Assembly: GCA_001795165.1 (NCBI GenBank) | Contig: MGNS01000007.1 | Span: forward strand, 4,218 to 13,366 | DNA length: 9,149 bases | Direction: 5' to 3' | Source: Chloroflexi bacterium RBG_16_57_11 | GTDB lineage: Bacteria; Chloroflexota; Anaerolineae; Anaerolineales; UBA4823 | In this document: positions 1 through 5,389 of the stretch, one piece after another | How positions within the stretch are numbered: the first letter of the stretch is position 1 | How the letters are laid out: each line of letters starts with the position of its first letter | Made by a program: the position numbers and the translations under genes | The notes under the pieces: model-generated | What the model saw: the letters and a program-made list of their open reading frames with translations, nothing else | Told to the model about the DNA's origin: nothing | Database searches by the model: none

Positions 1-252
1 CGTCAGGGTGGGCAGGGCATCCGTATCGAAGTCTCAGGTCGCCTGAGCGGCGCCGAGATGGCGCGCACGGTCAATATGCGTGAAGGTCGGGTTCCCCGTC
101 AAACCCTGCGCGCAGACATTGACTATTCTCAGGCCGAGGCCCTCACCACCTATGGACGGATTGGGGTAAAGGTGTGGATCTATCGCGGTGAAGTCCTTCC
201 GGAGTTGGAAGAGAAGCCCGAAGCTACCGAGGGCGTCTATGTCAGTGAGTAA
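1..252 (+). CDS. rpsC: 30S ribosomal protein S3, C-terminal part (5' end outside window)
   Basis: This is the last 83 codons of ribosomal protein S3, open from the first base of the window in frame 1 and ending with TAA at 250-252. S3 sits at the mRNA entry channel of the 30S head. The visible part is the C-terminal S3 domain, recognised by GIRIEVSGRLSGAEMART, then REGRVP, LRADIDY, and TTYGRIGVKVWIYRGE. This matches the E. coli C-terminal domain closely. After the domain there is a short acidic tail (ELEEKPEATEGVYVSE), as is common in S3. An in-frame ATG at 58 lies inside the conserved domain and is not a start. The gene is followed by rplP after 12 nt, as in the standard S10 operon. The N-terminal KH domain and the true start lie upstream of the window. 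Confidence 0.97.
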   Translation, partial: RQGGQGIRIEVSGRLSGAEMARTVNMREGRVPRQTLRADIDYSQAEALTTYGRIGVKVWIYRGEVLPELEEKPEATEGVYVSE

Positions 253-264
253 GAAGGTGTCATG

Positions 265-711
265 ATGTTAATGCCAAAGCGTGTTAAATGGCGCAAGCAA
301 ATGCGCGGCCGAATGAAAGGCAAATCCTTGCGCGGCGCTGATGTGATCTTCGGCGATTTAGGCCTCAAGGCTTTGGAACCCGGTTGGGTATCTGCTCGCC
401 AGATCGAAGCGGCGCGGCGAGCTATCGTCCGCACCATGAAACGGCGTGGAAAATTCTGGATCCGCATCTTCCCGGATAAGCCGATCACCCATAAGCCAGC
501 CGAGACCCGCATGGGTAAGGGTAAAGGGAATGTAGAGTATTGGGTGGCTGTTGTTCGGCCGGGTCGGATCATGTTCGAGATCGGTGGCGGTCTGCCAGAG
601 GAAGTAGCCCGAGAGGCTCTGCGCCATGCTCAATACAAGTTTTCGATCAAAACCAAGATTGTCGGTCGGCATGAGGCTGGTTCTACCATGGCGCAAGGAG
701 GCGAAGCATGA
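265..711 (+). CDS. rplP: 50S ribosomal protein L16
   Basis: L16 is a large-subunit protein near the A site and the peptidyl transferase centre that helps position tRNA. The protein is about 148 residues, slightly longer than the usual 137-144. It begins MLMPKRVKWRKQ, the canonical L16 start, and carries the core signature RMGKGKGNVEYWVAVV followed by PGRIMFEIGG. The arginine of RMGKGKG corresponds to the residue hydroxylated in E. coli L16. Three in-frame ATGs are close together at 262, 265 and 271. I chose 265 because it gives the family's MLMPKR start and lies 7 nt after the AAGAAGG part of the ribosome binding site at 251-257. 262 would be only 4 nt away. The C-terminus carries a short extra tail (GSTMAQGGEA) whose DNA also holds the Shine-Dalgarno sequence of rpmC, and the stop overlaps the rpmC start as ATGA. 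Confidence 0.97.
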   Translation: MLMPKRVKWRKQMRGRMKGKSLRGADVIFGDLGLKALEPGWVSARQIEAARRAIVRTMKRRGKFWIRIFPDKPITHKPAETRMGKGKGNVEYWVAVVRPGRIMFEIGGGLPEEVAREALRHAQYKFSIKTKIVGRHEAGSTMAQGGEA

Positions 712-926
712 GCCAGAAAAATGATAAGCTTCGCGATCTCTCTCTTGACGAGTTGCACAAGCAGCTGAATGATGCCCGCGAAGAGTTGATGAATTTACGG
801 TTTCGGCAAGCGACCGGTGAGCTGACCGATTTCACTCGCTTGCGCCTGACCCGCCGCCAGGTCGCCCGCTTGATGACGATCCTGGATCAGCGTGAGAAAG
901 AGGCGGCAATGGGAGGTGGAAAATGA
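708..926 (+). CDS. rpmC: 50S ribosomal protein L29
   Basis: L29 is a small helical protein at the polypeptide exit tunnel of the 50S subunit, near the docking site for the signal recognition particle and trigger factor. The 72-residue product has the usual length and pattern: LRDLSLDELHKQLNDAREELMNLRFRQATGEL forms the first helix and turn, and LTRRQVARLMTILDQRE the second helix, giving an antiparallel helical hairpin. The start is clear: an AAGGAGG Shine-Dalgarno sequence at 695-701, inside the end of rplP, sits 6 nt before ATG 708. The ATG overlaps the rplP stop by 4 nt, and the gene's own stop overlaps the rpsQ start in the same way, so the three are probably translationally coupled. Confidence 0.97.
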   Translation: MSQKNDKLRDLSLDELHKQLNDAREELMNLRFRQATGELTDFTRLRLTRRQVARLMTILDQREKEAAMGGGK

Positions 927-1222
927 ACACTCGGCGTCGTATGGTAGGTGTTGTCACCAGCGATAAGATGCAAAAAACTGTGGTGGTGGAAGTCTCTCGT
1001 ACGTACCGTCACAAATTATACAAGAAAGTGGTTCACAGCCGCCGTCGCTTCATGGCTCACGATGATTTGGGCTGCAAGATCGGCGATACGGTCCAGATTG
1101 TAGAAAGCCGCCCGCTCTCTCGTCACAAGCGTTGGGCAGTCGAAACGATCCTGCGCCGCGAAATCAGCGCCGGCGATACTACCCTGGAGGAGTTCTCCTC
1201 AATTCCGGAAGGTGCGGCATGA
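923..1222 (+). CDS. rpsQ: 30S ribosomal protein S17
   Basis: S17 is a primary 16S rRNA binding protein of the 30S body with an OB fold. The 99-residue product contains the N-terminal strand GVVTSDKMQKTVVVEV, a basic loop YRHKLYKKVVHSRRRFMAHDD, and the family signature GDTVQIVESRPLSRHKRW (about residues 53-70). The first 80 or so residues are standard. The last 20 (from about REISAGDTTLEEF) are an acidic and polar extension beyond the E. coli-type length, which is variable in this family. The start ATG 923 follows GGGAGGTG at 911-918 and overlaps the rpmC stop as ATGA. The stop overlaps rplN in the same way. Confidence 0.97.
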   Translation: MNTRRRMVGVVTSDKMQKTVVVEVSRTYRHKLYKKVVHSRRRFMAHDDLGCKIGDTVQIVESRPLSRHKRWAVETILRREISAGDTTLEEFSSIPEGAA

Positions 1223-1590
1223 TTCAGCAAGAAACGCGTATGAAGGTCGCCGATAATACCGGCGCGCGTGAGCTGCTGGTGATCCATGTCATGGGGGGGT
1301 CAACTCGCCGCTATGGTCGCGTAGGCGATGTGGTGGTTGCCACTGTGAAATCCGCTGCCCCACAAGGTGCGGTCAAGAAAAGCGAAATCGTGCGCGCCGT
1401 GATCGTTCGCTGCGCCAAAGAATGGCGCCGTGAAGATGGTTCATCGATCCGTTTCGACGACAATGCCGCGGTCATCCTGGATACCGATGGCAAGAACCCC
1501 AGAGGCACCCGTATCTTTGGCCCGGTGGCTCGTGAGTTGCGCGAAAAGGGTTTCATGAAGATTGTCTCCCTGGCCCCAGAGGTTCTCTAA
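1219..1590 (+). CDS. rplN: 50S ribosomal protein L14
   Basis: L14 is a beta-barrel protein on the intersubunit face of the 50S, near the factor-binding site, contacting 16S rRNA in bridge B8. The product is 123 residues, close to the family norm, starting MIQQETRMKVADNTGARELLVIHVMGG and ending in the conserved GTRIFGPVARELREKGFMKIVSLAPEVL block (cited here only as a landmark). The reading frame is open further upstream to 1132, but that stretch overlaps rpsQ and does not resemble L14. ATG 1219 gives the canonical MIQ start, with GGAAGGTG at 1207-1214 as ribosome binding site, and forms an ATGA overlap with the rpsQ stop. A run of seven G at 1293-1299 encodes conserved Gly-Gly and does not disturb the frame. 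Confidence 0.97.
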   Translation: MIQQETRMKVADNTGARELLVIHVMGGSTRRYGRVGDVVVATVKSAAPQGAVKKSEIVRAVIVRCAKEWRREDGSSIRFDDNAAVILDTDGKNPRGTRIFGPVARELREKGFMKIVSLAPEVL

Positions 1591-1602
1591 AATCAGGGAG
1601 TA

Positions 1603-1620
1603 GCGTCACAGACGCAGGAG
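1603..1620 (+). promoter_or_regulatory. Small hairpin and Shine-Dalgarno sequence before rplX
   Basis: The 38-nt rplN-rplX gap contains a perfect 5-bp inverted repeat, GCGTC (1603-1607) and GACGC (1611-1615), separated by ACA. It is directly followed by the GGAG ribosome binding site (1617-1620), which lies 8 nt before the GTG start of rplX. The pairing is seen in the sequence; any effect on translation is inferred. It is too short and lacks a T-tract, so it is not a terminator. Confidence 0.4.
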
Positions 1621-1628
1621 CAAGAGCC

Positions 1629-1958
1629 GTGAAAGTAAAGATTCGTAAAGGTGATACCGTTGAGGTCATCAGTGGCCGGCTGGAAGACAAGGGAAAGCGC
1701 GGCCAGGTGATCAGGGTTCTGCCAGATGAAAGCCGCATTGTGGTACAGGGTGTAAACATCCGCAAGAAACACCAGCGGCAAGTGCAGACTCAAGGTCGTA
1801 CTCTGAATCCGGGCATTATTGAGTTCGAAGGATCAATTTCGATTTCGAATGTCATGCTGGTTTGTCCGCAGTGCGGCGAGACAACCCGAGTAGGCGTCGT
1901 CCGCAAGGAAGAAGGCGCGCTAAGGGTTTGCAAGAAGTGCGCTGCACAGTTCAATTAG
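1629..1958 (+). CDS. rplX: 50S ribosomal protein L24
   Basis: L24 is an early assembly protein that binds 23S rRNA near the tunnel exit. The 109-residue product has an N-terminal KOW motif (KIRKGDTVEVISGRLEDKGK, then RGQVIRV, residues about 4-30), the GVNIRKKHQR segment (41-50), and GIIEFEGSISISNVMLVCPQCG. Two cysteine pairs, C79/C82 and C101/C104, form the zinc-ribbon-like tail found in many bacterial L24 proteins and lost in E. coli. The start is GTG at 1629, the only non-ATG start among the complete genes here, supported by GGAG at 1617-1620 and by the canonical MKVKIRKGD beginning. It is separated from rplN by 38 nt and from rplE by 22 nt. Confidence 0.96.
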   Translation: MKVKIRKGDTVEVISGRLEDKGKRGQVIRVLPDESRIVVQGVNIRKKHQRQVQTQGRTLNPGIIEFEGSISISNVMLVCPQCGETTRVGVVRKEEGALRVCKKCAAQFN

Positions 1959-1980
1959 CCGCCGGATTGGGAGCAATATT

Positions 1981-2529
1981 ATGAGCCATGTGCTGAAAGA
2001 ACGTTATCAGAATGAAGTTGTGCCGGCCTTGATGAAGACGCTCAACTTGGACAATGTTATGGAAGTGCCACGCGTCGAAAAGGTCGTAGTGAACATCGGT
2101 TTAGGCGAAGCCCTGGAAAACGCAAAGGCTTTGGACGCCGCAGTGGTCGATCTGACCGCCATCACCGGGCAGAAGCCTATAGTGACCAAAGCGCGCAAGT
2201 CCATTGCTAACTTCAAGCTGCGTGAAGGGCGCGCCATTGGCGCTAAAGTCACCCTGCGCGGGGATCGCATGTGGTCCTTCCTGGACCGGATGATGAACAT
2301 TGCCATGCCACGCGTGCGCGATTTTCGCGGCATCTCCGCCGATTCATTCGATGGGCGCGGCAATTATACCCTCGGTCTCCGTGAGCAATTGGTGTTCCCG
2401 GAGATTGAGTACGACAAGATCGATAAGCTGAGAGGCCTGGAAGTGACCATTGTCACATCAGCCAGGAACGACGATCACGGCAGGCAGTTATTACGGTTGC
2501 TCGGCATGCCGTTCAGGAAGGAAGGTTAA
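1981..2529 (+). CDS. rplE: 50S ribosomal protein L5
   Basis: L5 belongs to the 5S rRNA-protein complex of the central protuberance and contacts P-site tRNA and the 30S head. The 182-residue product has the usual length. Recognisable blocks are LKERYQNEVVPALM at the N-terminus, PRVEKVVVNIGLGEA (about residues 29-44), TGQKPIVTKARKSIANFKLREG, and the C-terminal DFRGISADSFDGRGNY, then FPEIEYDKID and a final LLGMPF. The start ATG 1981 lies 7 nt after TTGGGAG (1967-1973). The gene ends 3 nt before rpsN, and its final codons contain the rpsN ribosome binding site, so the two are likely coupled. Confidence 0.98.
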   Translation: MSHVLKERYQNEVVPALMKTLNLDNVMEVPRVEKVVVNIGLGEALENAKALDAAVVDLTAITGQKPIVTKARKSIANFKLREGRAIGAKVTLRGDRMWSFLDRMMNIAMPRVRDFRGISADSFDGRGNYTLGLREQLVFPEIEYDKIDKLRGLEVTIVTSARNDDHGRQLLRLLGMPFRKEG

Positions 2530-2532
2530 CCG

Positions 2533-2715
2533 ATGGCCAAAACATGTATGATGATTCGGGAAACACGGCGGAAATACCCAATTCGTGTGCGCAATCGGTG
2601 CAAGATTTGCGGTCGACCACGTGGTTACATCCGACGCTTCGGTTTATGCCGGATTTGCTTCCGCGAGCTGGCTTTACAGGGCAAACTCCCTGGCGTCGTG
2701 AAATCTTCCTGGTAG
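2533..2715 (+). CDS. rpsN: 30S ribosomal protein S14, short zinc-binding type (type Z)
   Basis: S14 is a late-assembly protein of the 30S head. At 60 residues this is the short zinc form (also called rpsZ), not the roughly 100-residue cysteine-free form. It shows the zinc ribbon as two CxxC pairs, C23-K-I-C26 and C39-R-I-C42, around GRPRGYIRRFGL, and the conserved ending LPGVVKSSW. The start ATG 2533 follows GAAGG (2521-2525) by 7 nt. Position between rplE and rpsH is the standard spc order. The N-terminus (MAKTCMMIRETRRKYPIRVR) is more divergent than the zinc ribbon, and C5 is an extra cysteine not part of the metal site. Confidence 0.97.
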   Translation: MAKTCMMIRETRRKYPIRVRNRCKICGRPRGYIRRFGLCRICFRELALQGKLPGVVKSSW

Positions 2716-2734
2716 CCGGGTGGAGAGTGTTGAG

Positions 2735-3148
2735 ATGAGTGTGAACGATCCTATTAGCGATATGTTGACTCGCCTTCGCAATGCGATAACCGCGGGTCAT
2801 GCCCTGGTAGCTTTGCCCAGCTCCAAGATCAAGGAAAACATTGCTAAGATCTTGCAGGATGAAGGCTATATCAGTGGTTATGAAGTTGTTGATGGCAAAG
2901 TGGCCGGTTCGAAGGTGCTACGGGTTCACTTGAAGTATATCGGTGAACGGCGTGAGCGCCGCCCTGTAATCACTGGTCTGGAGCGGGTGAGCCGGCCGGG
3001 TCGGCGTGTGTACACCGGTAAGCAGGAAATCCCCTGGGTCCTTTCGGGGATGGGGATTGCCATCCTTTCAACGCCGAAAGGCGTGATGACCGGGCAGCGC
3101 GCCCGCCAGCTTGGTGTTGGCGGCGAGGTGCTGTGTAAGGTCTGGTAA
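2735..3148 (+). CDS. rpsH: 30S ribosomal protein S8
   Basis: S8 is a primary 16S rRNA binding protein essential for the central domain of the 30S subunit. In E. coli it is also the translational repressor of the spc operon. The product is 137 residues, a little longer than the usual 130-132. It starts MSVNDPISDMLTRLRNA and ends with the family signature GIAILSTPKGVMTGQRAR, then GVGGEVLCKVW. A GTG at 2720 is in frame, but the five extra residues it adds do not match the family, and ATG 2735 has GGAG (2722-2725) 9 nt upstream, so ATG is preferred. The protein has the two expected domains, with the C-terminal RNA-binding half best conserved. No S8 operator was identified in this window. Confidence 0.96.
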   Translation: MSVNDPISDMLTRLRNAITAGHALVALPSSKIKENIAKILQDEGYISGYEVVDGKVAGSKVLRVHLKYIGERRERRPVITGLERVSRPGRRVYTGKQEIPWVLSGMGIAILSTPKGVMTGQRARQLGVGGEVLCKVW

Positions 3149-3158
3149 GGAGTCGAGC

Positions 3159-3701
3159 ATGTCTAGAATTGGTCGCTTACCTGTAGTATTACCAAAGGGC
3201 GTTGAGGTCAATATCGACGGCACGCAGGTGCATGTGAAAGGCCCAAAAGGCGAAATGCAGCAATCCTTCCCACCTTCGATGCAGATCTCGATCAATGAAG
3301 GCGTGTTGGAGGTCAGGCGCGCCACCGACGGTCGTACCGATCGCTCTCTGCACGGGATGACCCGCGCATTGATCAACAACATGATTGTCGGCGTCAGCAC
3401 TGGCTTTGAGAGAATCCTCGAGGTGAACGGCGTGGGTTACCGGGCAGAGATGCAAGGCAAGAACCTGGTCCTGTATGTCGGGTACTCGCACCCTGTGGTG
3501 ATCGAGCCGCCGCAAGGCATCTACTTCGACACGGACGCCAAGACACGGCAGGTGAAAGTCATGGGCTATGATAAGCAGATGGTGGGTCAGGTGGCAGCCG
3601 ATATCCGCAAAGTCCGTCCACCGGAGCCATATCAGGGCAAGGGCATCAAGTATCTGGAAGAAAAGATCCGCCGCAAGGCAGGTAAAGCGGGTAAGGTGTA
3701 A
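3159..3701 (+). CDS. rplF: 50S ribosomal protein L6
   Basis: L6 sits at the base of the L7/L12 stalk near the sarcin-ricin loop and helps form the factor-binding site. The 180-residue product has two tandem L6-type alpha/beta domains (about residues 8-82 and 90-165). It begins MSRIGRLPVVLPKGVEV, has HGMTRALINNMIVGVSTGF in the middle and the L6 signature PEPYQGKGIKY at 155-165, followed by a lysine-rich tail (RRKAGKAGKV). The frame is open upstream to 3111, but that part overlaps rpsH. ATG 3159 matches the family start and has TAAGGAG (3146-3152) 6 nt upstream, formed partly from the rpsH stop codon. Confidence 0.98.
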   Translation: MSRIGRLPVVLPKGVEVNIDGTQVHVKGPKGEMQQSFPPSMQISINEGVLEVRRATDGRTDRSLHGMTRALINNMIVGVSTGFERILEVNGVGYRAEMQGKNLVLYVGYSHPVVIEPPQGIYFDTDAKTRQVKVMGYDKQMVGQVAADIRKVRPPEPYQGKGIKYLEEKIRRKAGKAGKV

Positions 3702-3703
3702 AG

Positions 3704-4072
3704 ATGAGCACGAATTCGTCAAGAGCTGAAGCGCGCGTTCGACGACATGCGCGGGTTCGCAGAAAAGTAACCGGCACCCTGGAACGGCCTCGCCTGAGCG
3801 TTTTCCGCAGCACTGCGGAAATCTACGCCCAGTTGATCGACGACCAGGCCGGAAAGACCCTGGTATCTGCTTCCAGCATCGACCACGAGCTACGAACCAA
3901 GCTGGACGGCATGAAAAAGGTCGAGCAGGCGCGCCTGGTGGGCAAATCCGTCGCCGAGCGTGCCCGCGAAAAGGGCATTCAGCAGGTGATCTTCGATCGG
4001 GGAGGTTTTCGCTACATCGGACGTGTCAAAGCCCTCGCCGATGCAGCCCGTGAAGGTGGTTTGGAGTTTTAG
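3704..4072 (+). CDS. rplR: 50S ribosomal protein L18
   Basis: L18 binds 5S rRNA and brings it into the central protuberance together with L5. The 122-residue product has the usual length. It has a basic N-terminal tail (RAEARVRRHARVRRKVTGT), the core block RPRLSVFRSTAEIYAQLIDD (about 28-47), KTLVSASSID, and the C-terminal signature FDRGGFRYIGRVKALADAAR ending GGLEF. The start ATG 3704 is 2 nt after the rplF stop, with AAGGTG (3693-3698) as ribosome binding site inside the end of rplF. It is followed by an 82-nt gap, the longest between two spc ribosomal protein genes here. Confidence 0.98.
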   Translation: MSTNSSRAEARVRRHARVRRKVTGTLERPRLSVFRSTAEIYAQLIDDQAGKTLVSASSIDHELRTKLDGMKKVEQARLVGKSVAERAREKGIQQVIFDRGGFRYIGRVKALADAAREGGLEF

Positions 4073-4094
4073 TAGGGTCCGGTGAGTTCAACCT

Positions 4095-4123
4095 GGCTGG
4101 GCAGGTTTGCGCCTGTGACAGCC
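4095..4123 (+). promoter_or_regulatory. Imperfect hairpin in the rplR-rpsE gap
   Basis: The 82-nt spacer (4073-4154) contains a two-part stem: GGCTG (4095-4099) pairs with CAGCC (4119-4123), and CAGG (4102-4105) pairs with CCTG (4112-4115). There is a GG/TGA internal loop between them and the terminal loop TTTGCG (4106-4111). No T-tract follows, so it is not an intrinsic terminator. It ends 20 nt before the AGGAG ribosome binding site of rpsE. A role as a protein-binding or RNA-processing site is possible but is inference. No promoter-like -35/-10 pair was seen in this gap. Confidence 0.4.
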
Positions 4124-4154
4124 GCGATCTACTACCCCTACACAGGAGAAGCGT

Positions 4155-4688
4155 ATGTCAGACTTTGAAATTTCTGAGTATTCAGCCACAGAGCTTGAAG
4201 AGCGTGTCGTTGATATCGCTCGCGTCGCGAAAGTGGTCAAGGGCGGTCGCCGCTTCAATTTCCGCGTCACGGTTGTGGTCGGTGATGGTCGCGGCAATGT
4301 TGGCGTGGGTGTGGGCAAAGCCAATGCCGTGCCGGACGCCATGCGCAAGGCCTCTGACCGAGCGCGCAAGAACATGCATAAGGTGTCTATCTATAAGTCC
4401 ACCATCCCGCATGAGGTGATCGGCAAGGTGGCAGGCTCGAAAATCCTGCTCAAACCGGCTTCCCCCGGCACCGGCGTTATTGCTGGCGGTGGTGTGCGTG
4501 CAGTGGTCGAAGCGGCCGGGATATCCGATATCCTGACCAAGTCGCTGGGCAGTAGCAATATATTAAATGTAGTCTTTGCTACATTGAAAGCGCTCGATCA
4601 GCTAAAAACGCCGGAAATCGAAGCGGCAAGGCGCGGAAAAACACCGAAGGATGTGACTCCGTTTTGGGATCGGAGGAAAAATGCCTGA
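4155..4688 (+). CDS. rpsE: 30S ribosomal protein S5
   Basis: S5 lies at the mRNA entrance and decoding region of the 30S subunit and affects translational fidelity. The 177-residue product has the N-terminal double-stranded RNA-binding-like domain with the family signature (FNFRVTVVVGDGRGNVGVGVG at about 34-54, then KANAVPDAMRKA), followed by the C-terminal domain with LLKPASPGTGVIAGGGVRAV and GSSNILNVVFATLKAL. The position equivalent to the common KAxEVP glutamate is Asn here. ATG 4155 has AGGAG (4144-4148) 6 nt upstream. The last 8 nt overlap rpmD, whose ribosome binding site GGAGG (4672-4676) is inside this gene. Confidence 0.98.
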   Translation: MSDFEISEYSATELEERVVDIARVAKVVKGGRRFNFRVTVVVGDGRGNVGVGVGKANAVPDAMRKASDRARKNMHKVSIYKSTIPHEVIGKVAGSKILLKPASPGTGVIAGGGVRAVVEAAGISDILTKSLGSSNILNVVFATLKALDQLKTPEIEAARRGKTPKDVTPFWDRRKNA

Positions 4689-4887
4689 GACCAAGCCTGC
4701 CGCAGAGAAGACCGTGCGTATCACCCTGGTGCGAAGCGCGATCGGCTATTCCAAGCGCCATAAGGCAACCGTCCGGGCGCTCGGCCTGCGTCGTTTGCAC
4801 CAGACCGTCGAACAAGTGGACACGCCAACGCTGCGTGGCATGCTGGCGATGGTTGCTCACCTGGTCGTGATTGAAGAAGAAGCATAG
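4681..4887 (+). CDS. rpmD: 50S ribosomal protein L30
   Basis: L30 is a small ferredoxin-like-fold protein of the 50S subunit. The 68-residue product contains the typical KTVRITLVRSAIGYSKRHKA block, then VRALGLRRLHQTVEQVDTP and LRGMLAMVAHLVVIEE. The N-terminus (MPETKPAAE) is a short unconserved lead, accounting for the slightly larger size than the usual 58-60 residues. ATG 4681 is 4 nt after GGAGG and overlaps the end of rpsE by 8 nt. An alternative frame starting at 4664 is an overlapping artefact. The gene ends 8 nt before rplO. Confidence 0.95.
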   Translation: MPETKPAAEKTVRITLVRSAIGYSKRHKATVRALGLRRLHQTVEQVDTPTLRGMLAMVAHLVVIEEEA

Positions 4888-4895
4888 GTAAGCGA

Positions 4896-5351
4896 ATGAA
4901 ACTCAACGATCTTAAGCCACAAGAGGGATCGAAGAAACCCCGCAAGCGGGTCGGCCGGGGTATCTCCGCTGGCCAGGGCAAGACCGCCGGTCGCGGCACA
5001 AAAGGCCAGGGATCGCGCTCTGGCGGTAGCACACGCCTGTATCACCAGGGCGGCAACCTTCCGTTCTTCCGCCGGCTGCCGTTTGTGCGTGGGAAGGGTT
5101 TCACCCCGCTCAACCGGGTGGAATACAATGAAGTGAACCTGGATCAATTGATCGAGAAGTTCACCGCAAATAGCGAAGTCAACCCCGAGACTCTGGCGCA
5201 GGCACGCTTGCTGCGGGATCCTCGCAACCCGGTCGTCATCCTCGGGCGTGGCGAGGTCAACGTCGCCCTCAAAGTGCGCGTCCACCGCCTCAGCGACAGC
5301 GCTCGCAGCAAAATCGAAGCCGCTGGCGGCCAGGTTGAATTGATCGCATGA
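4896..5351 (+). CDS. rplO: 50S ribosomal protein L15
   Basis: L15 is a late-assembly 50S protein with a long glycine- and arginine-rich N-terminal extension that threads into 23S rRNA. The 151-residue product shows this clearly: MKLNDLKPQEGSKKPRKRVG, then GRGISAGQGKTAGRGTKGQ and SRSGGSTRLYHQGG, FFRRLPFVRGKGF, and a globular C-terminal domain (NLDQLIEKF to GGQVELIA). The ribosome binding site is weak (AGGT at 4886-4889, overlapping the rpmD stop), so translation probably depends on coupling to rpmD. The stop at 5349-5351 overlaps an ATG (5348) that opens a 13-codon mini-ORF leading to secY. Confidence 0.97.
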   Translation: MKLNDLKPQEGSKKPRKRVGRGISAGQGKTAGRGTKGQGSRSGGSTRLYHQGGNLPFFRRLPFVRGKGFTPLNRVEYNEVNLDQLIEKFTANSEVNPETLAQARLLRDPRNPVVILGRGEVNVALKVRVHRLSDSARSKIEAAGGQVELIA

Positions 5352-5389
5352 TGACCTATCCGATGATCTTACAAAGGAGCCATTTATGA
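5348..5389 (+). other. 13-codon mini-ORF bridging rplO and secY
   Basis: An ATG at 5348 overlaps the rplO stop (ATGA) and opens a frame encoding MMTYPMILQRSHL. It ends with TGA at 5387-5389, which in turn overlaps the ATG of secY (ATGA at 5386-5389). The AAAGGAG ribosome binding site of secY (5373-5379) lies inside it. The arrangement is seen directly. It would allow ribosomes ending rplO to restart and terminate exactly at the secY start. Whether it is translated is unknown, and in such a short spacer the arrangement may be chance. Confidence 0.3.

Noticed and set aside
237..572. Long open frames on the minus strand, such as 237-572, 3189-3722, 5959-6489 and 7891-8406.
   Set aside because: They lie opposite clearly coding ribosomal protein, secY and map genes, have no recognisable domains, and are expected in GC-rich coding DNA.
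1603..1615. The GCGTC/GACGC hairpin after rplN as an intrinsic terminator.
   Set aside because: Only 5 bp, no T-tract, and rplX follows at once in the standard operon order.
2720..2734. GTG 2720 as start of rpsH.
   Set aside because: The added residues do not match S8, and ATG 2735 gives the conserved beginning with a usable ribosome binding site.
4082..4168. A 28-codon GTG-started frame in the rplR-rpsE gap, running into the start of rpsE.
   Set aside because: No convincing ribosome binding site, no recognisable protein, and it spans the hairpin and the rpsE ribosome binding site.
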